Source: Paenibacillaceae bacterium (GTDB taxonomy: Bacteria; Bacillota; Bacilli; Paenibacillales; Paenibacillaceae). Taken from it: DNA of 64,000 nt. The translations under genes and the position numbers were made by a program. The notes under the pieces were generated by a model that was given only the letters and a program-made list of their open reading frames with translations, made no database searches and was not told where the DNA came from. Positions 18,050 through 26,761 of this stretch are shown here, in pieces; the stretch's first letter is position 1; each line of letters begins with the position of its first letter. Where the stretch lies: the NCBI GenBank assembly GCA_900766135.1, contig CAAFUF010000032.1, positions 124,001 to 188,000 on the forward strand. The letters are read 5' to 3'.

Positions 18050-20296
18050 CTATGGCGAGTCCTGGGTTGCATCCCCTCCCGCATTGTCGCCTTCTTCGCC
18101 GCCGGCGCTTGCCTTTTCCGCCTGCTCGTCGTCGGGGGGAGCTCCCTCCTTGTCGGGCGGCTCCAGCGTAAGTATGACGCGTCTCCCGCCGTTCTCGTTG
18201 ACGACTTCCTGCGAGACGACGTATCCTTCCCCTTTGGCCGAGACCGGAATCTGCAGCACCGACAACATTTCCATGGCATCGCGCAGCGATTCGCCTTGCA
18301 GGTTCGGCACGTTGATGTCCGACCCTTTCTCCGTGAGCAGGTAAACGAATTGCCCGGTTTTTAGCGTACTGCCCGCCTTCGGGAATTGGGATATGATTTC
18401 CGTCCCTTTCCCGTAAGTCGCGTAGGAAATGCCGCTTGCCGACAGCTTGTCCTTGGCCTGCTGCACCGGCACTCCGCCTACATCAGGCACCTTCGGTCCC
18501 GAGGCGACGGTCTTTGACTGGGTGCCTCCTGCATCGGCTTCGATTTTCTTCGGAACCCCCATGTACTGCAGCGTTTGGTTCACGATCTTCTTGAACACCG
18601 GAGCGGCTGCGGTCCCCCCGCCCAGCTCGGAATCCTTCGGTTCGTCGATCAGGACGATGACGGCGATTTTCGGATCATCCACCGGCGCATAGCCAATGAA
18701 CGATACGACCTGCTTCGTATAGTCGTATTTCCCGTTGACAACCTTCACCGCGGTCCCCGTCTTGCCGGCGATCCGGTAGCCGTCGATGTAGGCGTGGCGG
18801 CCGGTGCCGATTTTTTGGTCGGAGACGACCTGTTCCAGATATCCCCCGACTTCCTTGGCTTTATCGGGGGAGATGACCTGCTCAACCACTTTCGGCTCAG
18901 TGTTCAACGACTCTCCGGTCTGCGGATCCGTAATCGACTTGACGATATGGGGCTCCATCAGCTTGCCGCCGTTGGCGATCGCCGAGACCGCCACGATCTG
19001 CTGCAACGGCGTAACGAGCAGCTTGCCATGGCCGTAAGCCATCGCCGCAAAGTCGGCTTGCTGTACCGGATCCACGATCCCTTTGGATTCGCCGGGCAGT
19101 TCGATGCCGGTCCTTTTCCCGAATCCGAAATGGTCGACGTACGTCTTCAGCCGTTCCGGTCCCAGCATTTCGTAGCCCAGCTTGACGAACGCCACGTTAC
19201 TGGAGCGCTTGACGCCCTCCAAATAAGTGATCTCGCCCCAGCCGGAGCGCTTCAAGTCATGAATCGTTTGTCCCGGTACCCGGATGCTGCCGGATTTGTA
19301 CGTGGCGTTCGGATTGAACAGGCCGTCCTGCACCGCCCCGGCCAAGGTTACGATTTTGAAAGTGGAGCCCGGCTCGTAGACCGATTTAATCGCATGGTTG
19401 TAAAAATTTTTCTGATCGACATCCGCCCAATATTCATTCGGGTTATAGGTAGGCATATTCGCCATGCCGAGAATTTCCATCGTTTTCGGATCCGCTGCGA
19501 TCACCGTCATGCTGATCGGCTGCAGCTGATCATAGGCTTCCTTCATCGCCTGCTCGATATAATACTGGATCGTATAATCGATCGTGAGCTTCAGGTTTTT
19601 CCCGTCTTTTGGCGGGTTATAGATTTCGCTCGCCTTCGGGATTTCGATGCCGCGGCCGTCGCGCTTGTACTCGATCGAACCGTCGACGCCTTTCAGTTGC
19701 TCGTCGAAGAAGGCTTCCAGGCCGGAGACGGCTTTGCCTTCGCGGTCGAGGTAACCCAATACATGCGAGGCCAAGCTTTCATGCGGATAATACCGTTTCT
19801 GGTCCTTGATTAAATAAATGCCGATGTCTTGCATGTCTTGGTGTTTTTCCTTCAGCTCGCCGATGAAAGCTTGCACCTGGTTTTTAAGATCCTGGTCAAT
19901 TTTCCAGCCCTCATTCCGAACTTCGCGCTGCGTAAAGTACTCTCCGGATTCCTTCTTGGCGTTTACGATGTCTCGCAGCTCGTTTTCGTCTTTACCCAGG
20001 ACTTTGCCAAGTCCTTCAATCACCTCGTCCTGAAGGTCGTATTTGTTAATGATCTCGGGATTGACGGCTACCGTATAGGCGGGGGCATCCACCGCCAGGA
20101 CGTCGCCGTTCCGGTCGGTGATCATTCCCCGCGTCGCCGGCAGCGATTTTTTGGTCGACCACAGCACTTCGGCATGCGCCTGCCAGAAGTCCGCCTGCAC
20201 GACCTGCAACCAAAACGTTCTACCCATCAATACAGCAAAAAAGAGGGTAATACATCCCCCTATCAGCAGTGTCCGAAGCTTTATTCGCTTGATCAT
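18050..20296 (-). CDS. pbpB: Penicillin-binding protein 2B (septal transpeptidase, FtsI-like)
   Basis: A 748-residue class B PBP required for septal cross-linking. One N-terminal transmembrane helix (about residues 8-26) precedes a PBP dimer domain with ATRGMITDRNGDVLA. The catalytic motifs are STFK (311-314), SSN (365-367) and KTG (512-514). Two PASTA domains (about 600-655 and 660-713) are followed by a 35-residue acidic, Gly- and Glu-rich tail. It is directly downstream of ftsL, its division partner. The paired order pbpB-spoVD implies an ancestral duplication. The tail is longer than usual for the family. Confidence 0.94.
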   Translation of the reverse strand: MIKRIKLRTLLIGGCITLFFAVLMGRTFWLQVVQADFWQAHAEVLWSTKKSLPATRGMITDRNGDVLAVDAPAYTVAVNPEIINKYDLQDEVIEGLGKVLGKDENELRDIVNAKKESGEYFTQREVRNEGWKIDQDLKNQVQAFIGELKEKHQDMQDIGIYLIKDQKRYYPHESLASHVLGYLDREGKAVSGLEAFFDEQLKGVDGSIEYKRDGRGIEIPKASEIYNPPKDGKNLKLTIDYTIQYYIEQAMKEAYDQLQPISMTVIAADPKTMEILGMANMPTYNPNEYWADVDQKNFYNHAIKSVYEPGSTFKIVTLAGAVQDGLFNPNATYKSGSIRVPGQTIHDLKRSGWGEITYLEGVKRSSNVAFVKLGYEMLGPERLKTYVDHFGFGKRTGIELPGESKGIVDPVQQADFAAMAYGHGKLLVTPLQQIVAVSAIANGGKLMEPHIVKSITDPQTGESLNTEPKVVEQVISPDKAKEVGGYLEQVVSDQKIGTGRHAYIDGYRIAGKTGTAVKVVNGKYDYTKQVVSFIGYAPVDDPKIAVIVLIDEPKDSELGGGTAAAPVFKKIVNQTLQYMGVPKKIEADAGGTQSKTVASGPKVPDVGGVPVQQAKDKLSASGISYATYGKGTEIISQFPKAGSTLKTGQFVYLLTEKGSDINVPNLQGESLRDAMEMLSVLQIPVSAKGEGYVVSQEVVNENGGRRVILTLEPPDKEGAPPDDEQAEKASAGGEEGDNAGGDATQDSP

Positions 20297-20315
20297 GGCA
20301 AAACCTCTTTAGACT

Positions 20316-20768
20316 TTATTTCTTGGCCGTAGCCACGCCATCCGCCGTCGCAGCCGTTTCGTTCCCTTCGCTGAGGCCGTTATTCTCTTGCATTCCCGCC
20401 GGAACCTGAACGTGGAAACCTTCCACTTCCGGCTGCACGTAACCGAGCTCCTTCGCCTTGTCCGGAATCTGTTCCTCGAGCTTTTCCTTCTGGATCGCCA
20501 ATTCCTTCACTTCGGCGTTGATCGCTTGAATGTCCGTATTCAAATTAAACATTTGGCGCTTGATGTTGTAAAGTGACACATTTTGCCACAACAATCCGCC
20601 CATTACTGCAACGCAAAACAGGACCGTCATCATGTACAAAAGCTTCTCGCGAACCGGTAGCGACGAGCGGCGGGTGACCACCTTCGTCGTTTCCCGGTAA
20701 CGCTGCGTTTGATAGCTGCGCTCCGTTTGCTTCTCCTTGACCGCCAGATTCCCACGCGTATAAGCCAT
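20316..20768 (-). CDS. ftsL: Cell division protein FtsL
   Basis: A 150-residue bitopic protein. The basic cytoplasmic region ends in REKLLYM; one transmembrane helix follows (about residues 46-65), then a heptad coiled coil (about 70-105, ending KEKLEEQIPDKAKELGY). The final 35 residues are low-complexity. FtsL dimerises with DivIC and activates the FtsW/PBP2B synthase. Sequence conservation in this family is low, so topology and position between rsmH and pbpB carry much of the assignment. The ATG abuts the rsmH stop (TAAATG), with GGAGG inside rsmH. Confidence 0.9.
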   Translation of the reverse strand: MAYTRGNLAVKEKQTERSYQTQRYRETTKVVTRRSSLPVREKLLYMMTVLFCVAVMGGLLWQNVSLYNIKRQMFNLNTDIQAINAEVKELAIQKEKLEEQIPDKAKELGYVQPEVEGFHVQVPAGMQENNGLSEGNETAATADGVATAKK

Positions 20769-21743
20769 TTACGATACCTCCACACCGGTTTGCAATTTCT
20801 CCGCCACGCGCAATTTTGCCGAGCGGGCCCGCGGATTTTCGTCCAGTTCCCGCTCCGACGGGACCAACGGTTTCCGATTAATCAATTTGAGTGAACCTTT
20901 GCCTCCGCACACGCACATGGGAAAATCGGGCGGGCAAGTACACTTCTCTACATAGCTGGCAAAAATCTGCTTGCAGATTCGGTCCTCAAGCGAATGGAAG
21001 GTGATGACCGACACTCGGCCCCCCGGGGCTAAACAGCGGATCGCCGCATGCAGCCCTTCCTCGAAAGCGCCCAGCTCGTCGTTGACGGCGATGCGCAGCG
21101 CCTGAAAACTGCGTTTGGCCGGATGTCCGCCCGTCCGCCTAGCAGCCGCCGGAATCCCTTCCTTGATCAGCTCAACGAGCTGACCCGTCGATTCGATCGG
21201 CTCCTGCTCGCGCCGTTCTGCAATGACCTTCGCGATCCGCCTGGAAAATTTCTCCTCTCCGTATTGAAACAAAATACGGGCAATCTCGCGTTCCGGCCAC
21301 GTATTCACGATCTCCCGCGCCGTCAGCGACGCCGATTGATCCATCCGCATGTCGAGCGGCGCGTCCGCGTTATAGCTGAATCCCCGCTCCCCTTCGTCAA
21401 ATTGGGGAGAGGAGACGCCGAGGTCGTACAATACCCCGTCCACTTGGGGAACCCCGTTTAACTGCGGCACTCCCTCGATCTCCAACAGTTTTTGCTCGAT
21501 GTAGCGAAAGTTGCTTTTTACCAATGTTAACCTGTCCGCGTAGGCTGCGAGCCGCTCTTTGGCATTGTCCAGCGCCCAGTCGTCCTGATCGAAAGCGATC
21601 AGCCTTCCGCCCGGACCTAGCTTGGACAAGATCACCGAGCTGTGACCTCCGCCTCCTAGCGTACAATCCACATAAATGCCGTCCGGCTTGATGCGCAGCC
21701 CTTCTGTCGCTTCTTCTTTGAGTACCGTGATGTGATGGAACAA
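20769..21743 (-). CDS. rsmH: 16S rRNA (cytosine-1402-N4)-methyltransferase RsmH
   Basis: A 324-residue SAM-dependent methyltransferase that modifies C1402 in the ribosomal P site. It has HITVLKEEATEGL, the SAM motif VDCTLGGGGHSSVIL, DLGVSSPQFD, and near the C-terminus VITFHSLEDRI followed by a CTCP...CVC cysteine cluster common in this family. The start is a TTG (21743) after GGGGGCG. It is second in the dcw cluster, as in most bacteria. Confidence 0.96.
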   Translation of the reverse strand: MFHHITVLKEEATEGLRIKPDGIYVDCTLGGGGHSSVILSKLGPGGRLIAFDQDDWALDNAKERLAAYADRLTLVKSNFRYIEQKLLEIEGVPQLNGVPQVDGVLYDLGVSSPQFDEGERGFSYNADAPLDMRMDQSASLTAREIVNTWPEREIARILFQYGEEKFSRRIAKVIAERREQEPIESTGQLVELIKEGIPAAARRTGGHPAKRSFQALRIAVNDELGAFEEGLHAAIRCLAPGGRVSVITFHSLEDRICKQIFASYVEKCTCPPDFPMCVCGGKGSLKLINRKPLVPSERELDENPRARSAKLRVAEKLQTGVEVS

Positions 21744-21780
21744 GACTTACGCCCCCAAACCTGAATTCATTTTAAAGACT

Positions 21781-21807
21781 CGGTGCTGAAAACCCGACTT
21801 TTTGAAC
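21781..21807. repeat. Possible solo right end of the 170-bp repeat family
   Basis: CGGTGCT, three bases, AACC, one base, GACTTTTT, one base, AAC matches the right end of the element at 56566-56592 at about 22 of 27 positions. It includes the 13-base terminal inverted repeat with one difference. It sits in the 70-base mraZ-rsmH gap. Chance similarity is not excluded. Confidence 0.35.
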
Positions 21808-21813
21808 ACGCAC

Positions 21814-22251
21814 TTAAAGATCGAAGTTGAAATCGACCAGTTTTTCCGCAATTTCATTGAAGGTATCCTCCGACTGCTGGAAGTATTGCTCCCACGTATC
21901 TTTGCTCCATATTTCTACCCGGTTCGACACGCCCAGTACGACGCAATCCTTCTCCAGCTTGGCATACTGCCTTAAACTGCCTGGCAAGTTTACCCTTCCC
22001 TGTTTATCCCACTCGCATTCCGTCGCTCCCGAGAAAAAGAAGCGGGTAAACGCGCGGGCGTCGGACTTCATCAGCGGCAATGCTTTCAGCTTCTGCTCCA
22101 GAACTTCCCACTCCTGCATCGGATAAACGAAAAGGCACTGGTCCAAGCCGCGGGTAACGACAAAAGAGCTACCGAGGAGATCACGAAACTTAGCCGGTAT
22201 GATAATCCGGCCTTTATCGTCAATGCTATGTTGGAATTCCCCCATAAACAT
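21814..22251 (-). CDS. mraZ: Transcriptional regulator MraZ
   Basis: A 145-residue protein with two AbrB/SpoVT-like swapped-hairpin domains. It begins MFMGEFQHSIDDKGRIIIPAKFRDLLG and carries the repeated DKGR/DKQGRVNLP signature of MraZ. It forms ring-shaped oligomers that bind direct repeats upstream of its own gene and control the dcw cluster. Three 10-bp boxes lie immediately upstream at 22273-22302, so autoregulation is well supported. An AAGGAG site precedes the ATG. Confidence 0.97.
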   Translation of the reverse strand: MFMGEFQHSIDDKGRIIIPAKFRDLLGSSFVVTRGLDQCLFVYPMQEWEVLEQKLKALPLMKSDARAFTRFFFSGATECEWDKQGRVNLPGSLRQYAKLEKDCVVLGVSNRVEIWSKDTWEQYFQQSEDTFNEIAEKLVDFNFDL

Positions 22252-22272
22252 TGGTGACTCACTCCTTACCTC

Positions 22273-22302
22273 TTTCCCCCACTTTACACCACTTTACACC
22301 AC
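22273..22302 (-). promoter_or_regulatory. MraZ-binding boxes (three 10-bp direct repeats)
   Basis: On the minus strand three adjacent 10-mers follow GTGG(T/G)G(T/G)AAA: GTGGTGTAAA, GTGGTGTAAA, GTGGGGGAAA. MraZ sites in other bacteria are likewise direct repeats with a G-rich core at 10-bp period. They end 21 bases before the mraZ start codon, a position suited to repression. Confidence 0.85.
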
Positions 22303-22439
22303 CGTGATAACTAACTATTCCACATTGGAGGAGAAAATCCTTCTATTGTTCATAATTTTTTTTGGAGGGGAGGGTCGCCGTAACTTCGAAATTGCTTGAG
22401 TCTGTGCTCGCTGCTTGCTCCTGCCGGTTGCCAAAACAC

Positions 22440-22486
22440 GACAAAAAGGACTATCCCGGCAGATTCCTCTGCACGAGAGAGTCCTT
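22440..22486 (-). terminator. Candidate terminator or attenuator upstream of mraZ
   Basis: On the minus strand AAGGACT and AGTCCTT (outer arms 22446-22452 and 22480-22486) enclose a smaller GCAGA/TCTGC hairpin, followed by TTTTTGTCG. It may end the bshC-ahcY transcript, although it lies about 245 bases past the ahcY stop with the repeat array in between. Confidence 0.55.
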
Positions 22487-22495
22487 GTTCTGAAT

Positions 22496-22681
22496 TAACA
22501 GTAAAAGCTACCGTTATTTTCTCAACAATCCGTAGTTTCAGCGAATTAACAGGATTTTGTACCGTTATTTCCGTCAAAATCGCCCGACTTTTCCCTAACC
22601 GGCTAAATTAGCGGTAGGATTTACCGTTAATCGGTCATCTATCCGCGAACAAGCGAAGATTAGCGGTACGAATTACCGTTA
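22496..22681. repeat. Four-palindrome intergenic element, copy A
   Basis: Four units of the form TA(A/G)C(A/G)G-N9-CCGTTA lie at 22496, 22547, 22607 and 22659. The first two end in TT; the last two are best read as reversed. Offsets are 51, 60 and 52 bases. This is the most diverged of the three copies. It occupies the ahcY-mraZ gap, 22252-22731, which otherwise holds only the MraZ boxes and the hairpin at 22440-22486. Confidence 0.75.
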
Positions 22682-22731
22682 ACTCACAATGCGACCTCAG
22701 GTTCAGCTCAGCTCAAACCCTGCCATCCGTA

Positions 22732-24000
22732 TTAATGCTCCTGCCAGCTATCCAGGTAAGCGCGCTGCTCGGCGGACAACGCATCGATGCTTACGCCCAG
22801 GCTTTCCAGCTTAAAGCGGGCTACTTGCTCGTCCAGCTCGTAAGGCACGTTAACCACCGTTTTGCCGATTTCCTTATAGCGGTCATTTACATATTTCAGG
22901 GACAGCGCCTGCAGCGCAAACGTCATGTCCATAATTTCGGCCGGATGCCCGTCGCCAGCGGCCAAATTGACCAGCCGGCCTTCCGCAAGCAGGTACATTT
23001 TGCGTCCGTCCTTCAGCTGATATTCCTCGATGTTGCGGCGCACCGTGCGAACCGATACGGAACGCTCGGCAAGTTCCGGCTTGTTCACTTCCACGTCGAA
23101 GTGACCGGCGTTGGACAGGATCGCGCCGTCCTTCATCACGTCGTAATGCTCGCCGCGAATCACGTCGCGGTTGCCCGTCACGGTGACGAAGAAGTCGCCA
23201 ATCTTCGCCGCTTCCAGCATCGGCATCACCTGGAAGCCGTCCATTACGGCTTCGACCGCTTTAATCGCGTCCACTTCCGTAACGACGACATTGGCGCCAA
23301 GCCCCTTGGCCCGCATCGCAACGCCTTTGCCGCACCAGCCGTAGCCGACCACAACGACGGTTTTGCCGGCCACGACCAGGTTCGTCGTCCGGTTAATCCC
23401 GTCCCACACCGATTGACCGGTTCCGTAGCGGTTGTCGAACAAGTATTTGCAATAAGCGTCATTCACCGCCACCATCGGGAATTTCAGCTGTCCTTCCTTG
23501 TCCATCGCTTTCAAACGCAAAATGCCCGTTGTCGTTTCCTCTGCGCCGCCTCGCACATTCTCCAGCAAATCCGTGCGTTCCGAGTGCAAAATCGTGACTA
23601 AATCGCCGCCATCGTCGATGATCAGGTCCGGTTTCGTCTCCAACGCTTTGATCAGCAGCGCCTTATACTCCTCCGGCTCAGGGTTATACTTCGCATAAAC
23701 GGTCACGCCATCTTCAACCAAAGCGGCACAGACGTCATCCTGCGTCGACAGCGGATTGCTGCCGGTGATGGTGACCTCAGCTCCGCCCGCTTGCACGACT
23801 TTGGCCAAATAGGCGGTTTTCGCCTCCAAGTGAAGCGAGATGGTCACTTTCAGTCCTTTGAAAGGCTGCTCGGCCTCGAATTGCTTGCGGATCCGGTTCA
23901 GCACCGGCATGTGGGCTTCCACCCAATCGATCTTCAAATGTCCCTCCGGCGCAAGCTTTAAATCGGCAATGATGCTGTTCTGAATCGCTTCCGAACTCAT
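22732..24000 (-). CDS. ahcY: Adenosylhomocysteinase (S-adenosyl-L-homocysteine hydrolase)
   Basis: A 422-residue NAD-dependent enzyme that splits S-adenosylhomocysteine into homocysteine and adenosine, recycling the methylation by-product. It contains SLHLEAKTAYL, the substrate region DDGGDLVT and EETTTGILRL, the Rossmann motif VVVVGYGWCGKGVAMRAKG, and GHFDVEVN. It is of the shorter archaeal/Thermotoga kind, ending without the long C-terminal tail of eukaryotic enzymes. It follows bshC by 12 bases with its own GGAGGAG site, so the two are probably co-transcribed. This position next to the dcw cluster is not found in B. subtilis, to my knowledge. Confidence 0.95.
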   Translation of the reverse strand: MSSEAIQNSIIADLKLAPEGHLKIDWVEAHMPVLNRIRKQFEAEQPFKGLKVTISLHLEAKTAYLAKVVQAGGAEVTITGSNPLSTQDDVCAALVEDGVTVYAKYNPEPEEYKALLIKALETKPDLIIDDGGDLVTILHSERTDLLENVRGGAEETTTGILRLKAMDKEGQLKFPMVAVNDAYCKYLFDNRYGTGQSVWDGINRTTNLVVAGKTVVVVGYGWCGKGVAMRAKGLGANVVVTEVDAIKAVEAVMDGFQVMPMLEAAKIGDFFVTVTGNRDVIRGEHYDVMKDGAILSNAGHFDVEVNKPELAERSVSVRTVRRNIEEYQLKDGRKMYLLAEGRLVNLAAGDGHPAEIMDMTFALQALSLKYVNDRYKEIGKTVVNVPYELDEQVARFKLESLGVSIDALSAEQRAYLDSWQEH

Positions 24001-24012
24001 ATACGTCTCCTC

Positions 24013-25650
24013 CTATAAATAGATTATTCGATGTTTGCCAGTCAATTCATAAGGAATATTCATCAGTCCGTCGATCCAATCCATCCCGAACCGGTTCAAA
24101 GCATCAAAGAGATTGTAAACCCTCTCCTGCGGCTTATTCAAGGGGAACAACGACAATTGGATCCGGTCAAAATGGCGCAAACCGGTTTCATGGATTTGCT
24201 CCAGCGCATCCTTCGCCTTGCCGCGCAAGTATTCGATTTGGCCGATAATTTTGTCCCGGTTCACCGCCCCAAGTCGCGACAGGCCGCTTTGGACTTCGGT
24301 CAGCTCCTCAAGGAGCGGATCGTACAGCTGACCAAAAGCAGCGACGACTTCATCAAACCGCTGATCGACCTGCATCCGTTCCTGCGCGGCAAGCCAAGCT
24401 TCGCGTTTGCGGCGGATGACGTCGGAATCCTTCACGTCGTCCCAGCAAAGCTGGTATTTCTTCATATACCTTTGCAGCGTTCCGTCAATCACGGTAAAAG
24501 CTTCCCGGGGCAACAGCAGCGGCATTTGCAGCCCCAGTCTATGAAACGCTTTGCGGGTCAACCCCCAGTAGGCGATTTCGCCAGGCCCGAGAACCGAGCC
24601 GAGGACGGGCAGCAAGCTATCCTGCATCAGCGGACGAGTCAGCACGTTATTGCTGAACCGCTCCGGATGTTCCCGAAGCTCGGCCAGCAATCCTTCGGGG
24701 GTGAAGGATACCTTGCCCTTGCGGTCTTCGAACCGGCCCTCCCGCTTAAACAGCAGCAGCCGTTCCCGTTCGCTGATGTAGAACAAATTGGCTCCGCCTT
24801 CCGCTACCTCGGCAGACGGTTCGTAGCCCAACCCCGCCATATCGCGTACCGTTTCGTGATATGCCGACTCCAACTCGTCATTGTGCCGTATCATTTGCTC
24901 GAATACCGGCATCTCCAGCCGGCGCAGCTCAGGATCCGACGAATCCAGCAGCACCAAGCCGTGCTTCCCGAACAAAGCTCCGATCAATTTAGCAAAACAC
25001 GCCGTCAGGTTATCCGCCTCCGCCGACGAGCTTCGTACCAATTCCATAATGGCAGCCTTATGCTCGCTGTCGGGCAGCAGCTGCTCCAGCTCGGATACGG
25101 CCTTATCCCAGGCTTCGGACGTCACTTTTGTAAAGCTGACCGGCAGCCGGCCCATCGCCCCGTGGTGCATGCGAATCCGGCGTACCTGTAAATCCGGCGA
25201 TAACACATAGGCATGATTGACCTCGTCCCAGTCGTGATCCTCGCCGGCAATCCAGAAGATCGGCACAACCGGGCGGTTGAGCCGGGTTGAAGCTGCCTTC
25301 GCCGCTTTGAGGATCGTCACGGCCTTATAGACCACCAGCAGCGGCCCGGTGAACAGCCCGCTTTGCTGCCCGCCAACGATCACCGCTGTCCCGGGCAACT
25401 CCAGTAGGTCGATCGCCCGTTTGACGGCCGAGTACGGATTATATAACGCGTTGTATTCTCGGAGCCGGGCAGCCAAGGCCTTCCGATCTACGCGCGTATG
25501 TTCCGTCCGATCTAGCCATGCGGCTCGCTCAGCCCAGCTATCGGCCCGCCCCGGATCGCTTTCATATAATAGCTCAACTGCGGAGAACTGGTTGACGTAC
25601 GCTTCAGCCAGCGGCCCCGCGAATGAGAGTTGTTCTTGAACGACATTCAT
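24013..25650 (-). CDS. bshC: Bacillithiol biosynthesis cysteine-adding enzyme BshC
   Basis: A 545-residue protein of the BshC family, which attaches cysteine to GlcN-malate in the last step of bacillithiol synthesis. Recognisable segments are VIVGGQQSGLFTGPLL, VPIFWIAGEDHDWDEVNH, and the C-terminal SLFPLNKPQERVYN. The ATG at 25650 (MNVVQEQLSFAG) has an AGGAGG site about ten bases upstream; the frame to 25677 lacks one. BshC orthologues commonly sit just upstream of mraZ; here ahcY is inserted between. Function is by family. Confidence 0.93.
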   Translation of the reverse strand: MNVVQEQLSFAGPLAEAYVNQFSAVELLYESDPGRADSWAERAAWLDRTEHTRVDRKALAARLREYNALYNPYSAVKRAIDLLELPGTAVIVGGQQSGLFTGPLLVVYKAVTILKAAKAASTRLNRPVVPIFWIAGEDHDWDEVNHAYVLSPDLQVRRIRMHHGAMGRLPVSFTKVTSEAWDKAVSELEQLLPDSEHKAAIMELVRSSSAEADNLTACFAKLIGALFGKHGLVLLDSSDPELRRLEMPVFEQMIRHNDELESAYHETVRDMAGLGYEPSAEVAEGGANLFYISERERLLLFKREGRFEDRKGKVSFTPEGLLAELREHPERFSNNVLTRPLMQDSLLPVLGSVLGPGEIAYWGLTRKAFHRLGLQMPLLLPREAFTVIDGTLQRYMKKYQLCWDDVKDSDVIRRKREAWLAAQERMQVDQRFDEVVAAFGQLYDPLLEELTEVQSGLSRLGAVNRDKIIGQIEYLRGKAKDALEQIHETGLRHFDRIQLSLFPLNKPQERVYNLFDALNRFGMDWIDGLMNIPYELTGKHRIIYL

Positions 25651-25769
25651 CAGGTAGCGTCCTCCTGTCTGCATCAAAACCTTTCTTGATTGTACCGGAA
25701 GTCCTGCCGCTCCGTCAAAGTAATCCTTACTTTTGCAGAACTTCTAACTTTCCGTAACTAATTGGCGCA

Positions 25770-25808
25770 AAAAAACTCCCGCAACCGTGAATAACGGCTG
25801 CGGGAGCT
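25770..25808 (-). terminator. Rho-independent terminator of the opp operon
   Basis: Minus strand: CTCCCGCA-CCGT pairs with ACGG-TGCGGGAG (one bulged base each side), followed by TTTTTTTGCG. It lies just past the oppF stop. Confidence 0.9.
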
Positions 25809-25819
25809 CGCAGGATCAA

Positions 25820-26761
25820 TCAGCCTTTTTTCGGCATGGAAACGAAATGTCCTTTGGATACTTCAACCAGTTCGGAGTTGTCCAAATCGAACAATCCGCC
25901 GCCGGATGCGCCTTCTTTGCCGATCGGGCCGCTTGCGGTATCCTCTAACTGGATCCGCTTCTTGTTGGCTTCAACCTCCGGATCCGGAATCGGAATCGCG
26001 GACAAGAGCGTTTTCGTGTAAGGGTGCAATGGGTTGGCATACAGCTCTTCGCTATCGGCCAGCTCCACGATCCGGCCCAGGTACATGACGGCAACGCGGT
26101 CACTGATATGCTTCACCATGGACAAGTCGTGCGCGATAAACAGATACGTCAATCCCAGGCGATCCTGAAGATCCTCAAGCAGGTTGACGACCTGCGCCTG
26201 GATGGATACGTCCAGCGCCGAGATCGGTTCATCGCAGATGATGAACTTTGGATTCACCGCAAGCGCGCGGGCAATCCCGATCCGTTGACGCTGACCGCCG
26301 GAGAACTCATGCGGATAACGGGTCGCATGGTCCGGGTTCAAACCAACCATATCGAGCAGCTCTTCGACGCGTTTTTTGCGTTCGGCATGGGAGCCTGCCA
26401 AACCGTGGATGTCCAGCGCTTCGCCAATGATATCCGTTACGGTGAACCGCGGATTCAGCGATGCATAAGGATCCTGGAAGATCATCTGCATGTCGCGGCG
26501 CATCGCTTTCATTTTCTTCGGCGGCAATTGGTTGATATCCACGCCGTTAAAGCGGACGCTGCCGGCCGTTGGCTCGTACAAGCGAAGAATCGTACGGCCC
26601 GCGGTCGATTTGCCGCAGCCCGATTCGCCAACGAGGCCGAGCGTTTCGCCTTCGGCGATCGAAAAGCTAATGTCATTGACGGCCTTCAGCACGTTGCCGC
26701 CACCGACGTTAAAGTACTTTTTCAAGCCTTCGACTTCAATCAAGGTTTTGCCTTTGCTCAT
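25820..26761 (-). CDS. oppF: Oligopeptide ABC transporter ATP-binding protein OppF
   Basis: A 313-residue ABC ATPase. It has Walker A GESGCGKST, Q-loop QDPYASLNPR, signature SGGQRQRIGIARAL, Walker B FIICDEPISALD and the H-loop HDLSMV. The C-terminal oligopeptide/dipeptide extension (NPLHPYTKTLLSAIPIPDP) identifies the Opp/Dpp class. The ATG at 26761 overlaps the oppD stop by four bases, with AAGGAGGT upstream. The longer frame to 26896 is an overlap with oppD. It pairs with OppD as the import motor. Confidence 0.92.
   Translation of the reverse strand: MSKGKTLIEVEGLKKYFNVGGGNVLKAVNDISFSIAEGETLGLVGESGCGKSTAGRTILRLYEPTAGSVRFNGVDINQLPPKKMKAMRRDMQMIFQDPYASLNPRFTVTDIIGEALDIHGLAGSHAERKKRVEELLDMVGLNPDHATRYPHEFSGGQRQRIGIARALAVNPKFIICDEPISALDVSIQAQVVNLLEDLQDRLGLTYLFIAHDLSMVKHISDRVAVMYLGRIVELADSEELYANPLHPYTKTLLSAIPIPDPEVEANKKRIQLEDTASGPIGKEGASGGGLFDLDNSELVEVSKGHFVSMPKKG

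Noticed and set aside
22496..22681. CRISPR array
   Set aside because: Units are diverged, change orientation, number four and have no cas genes nearby.
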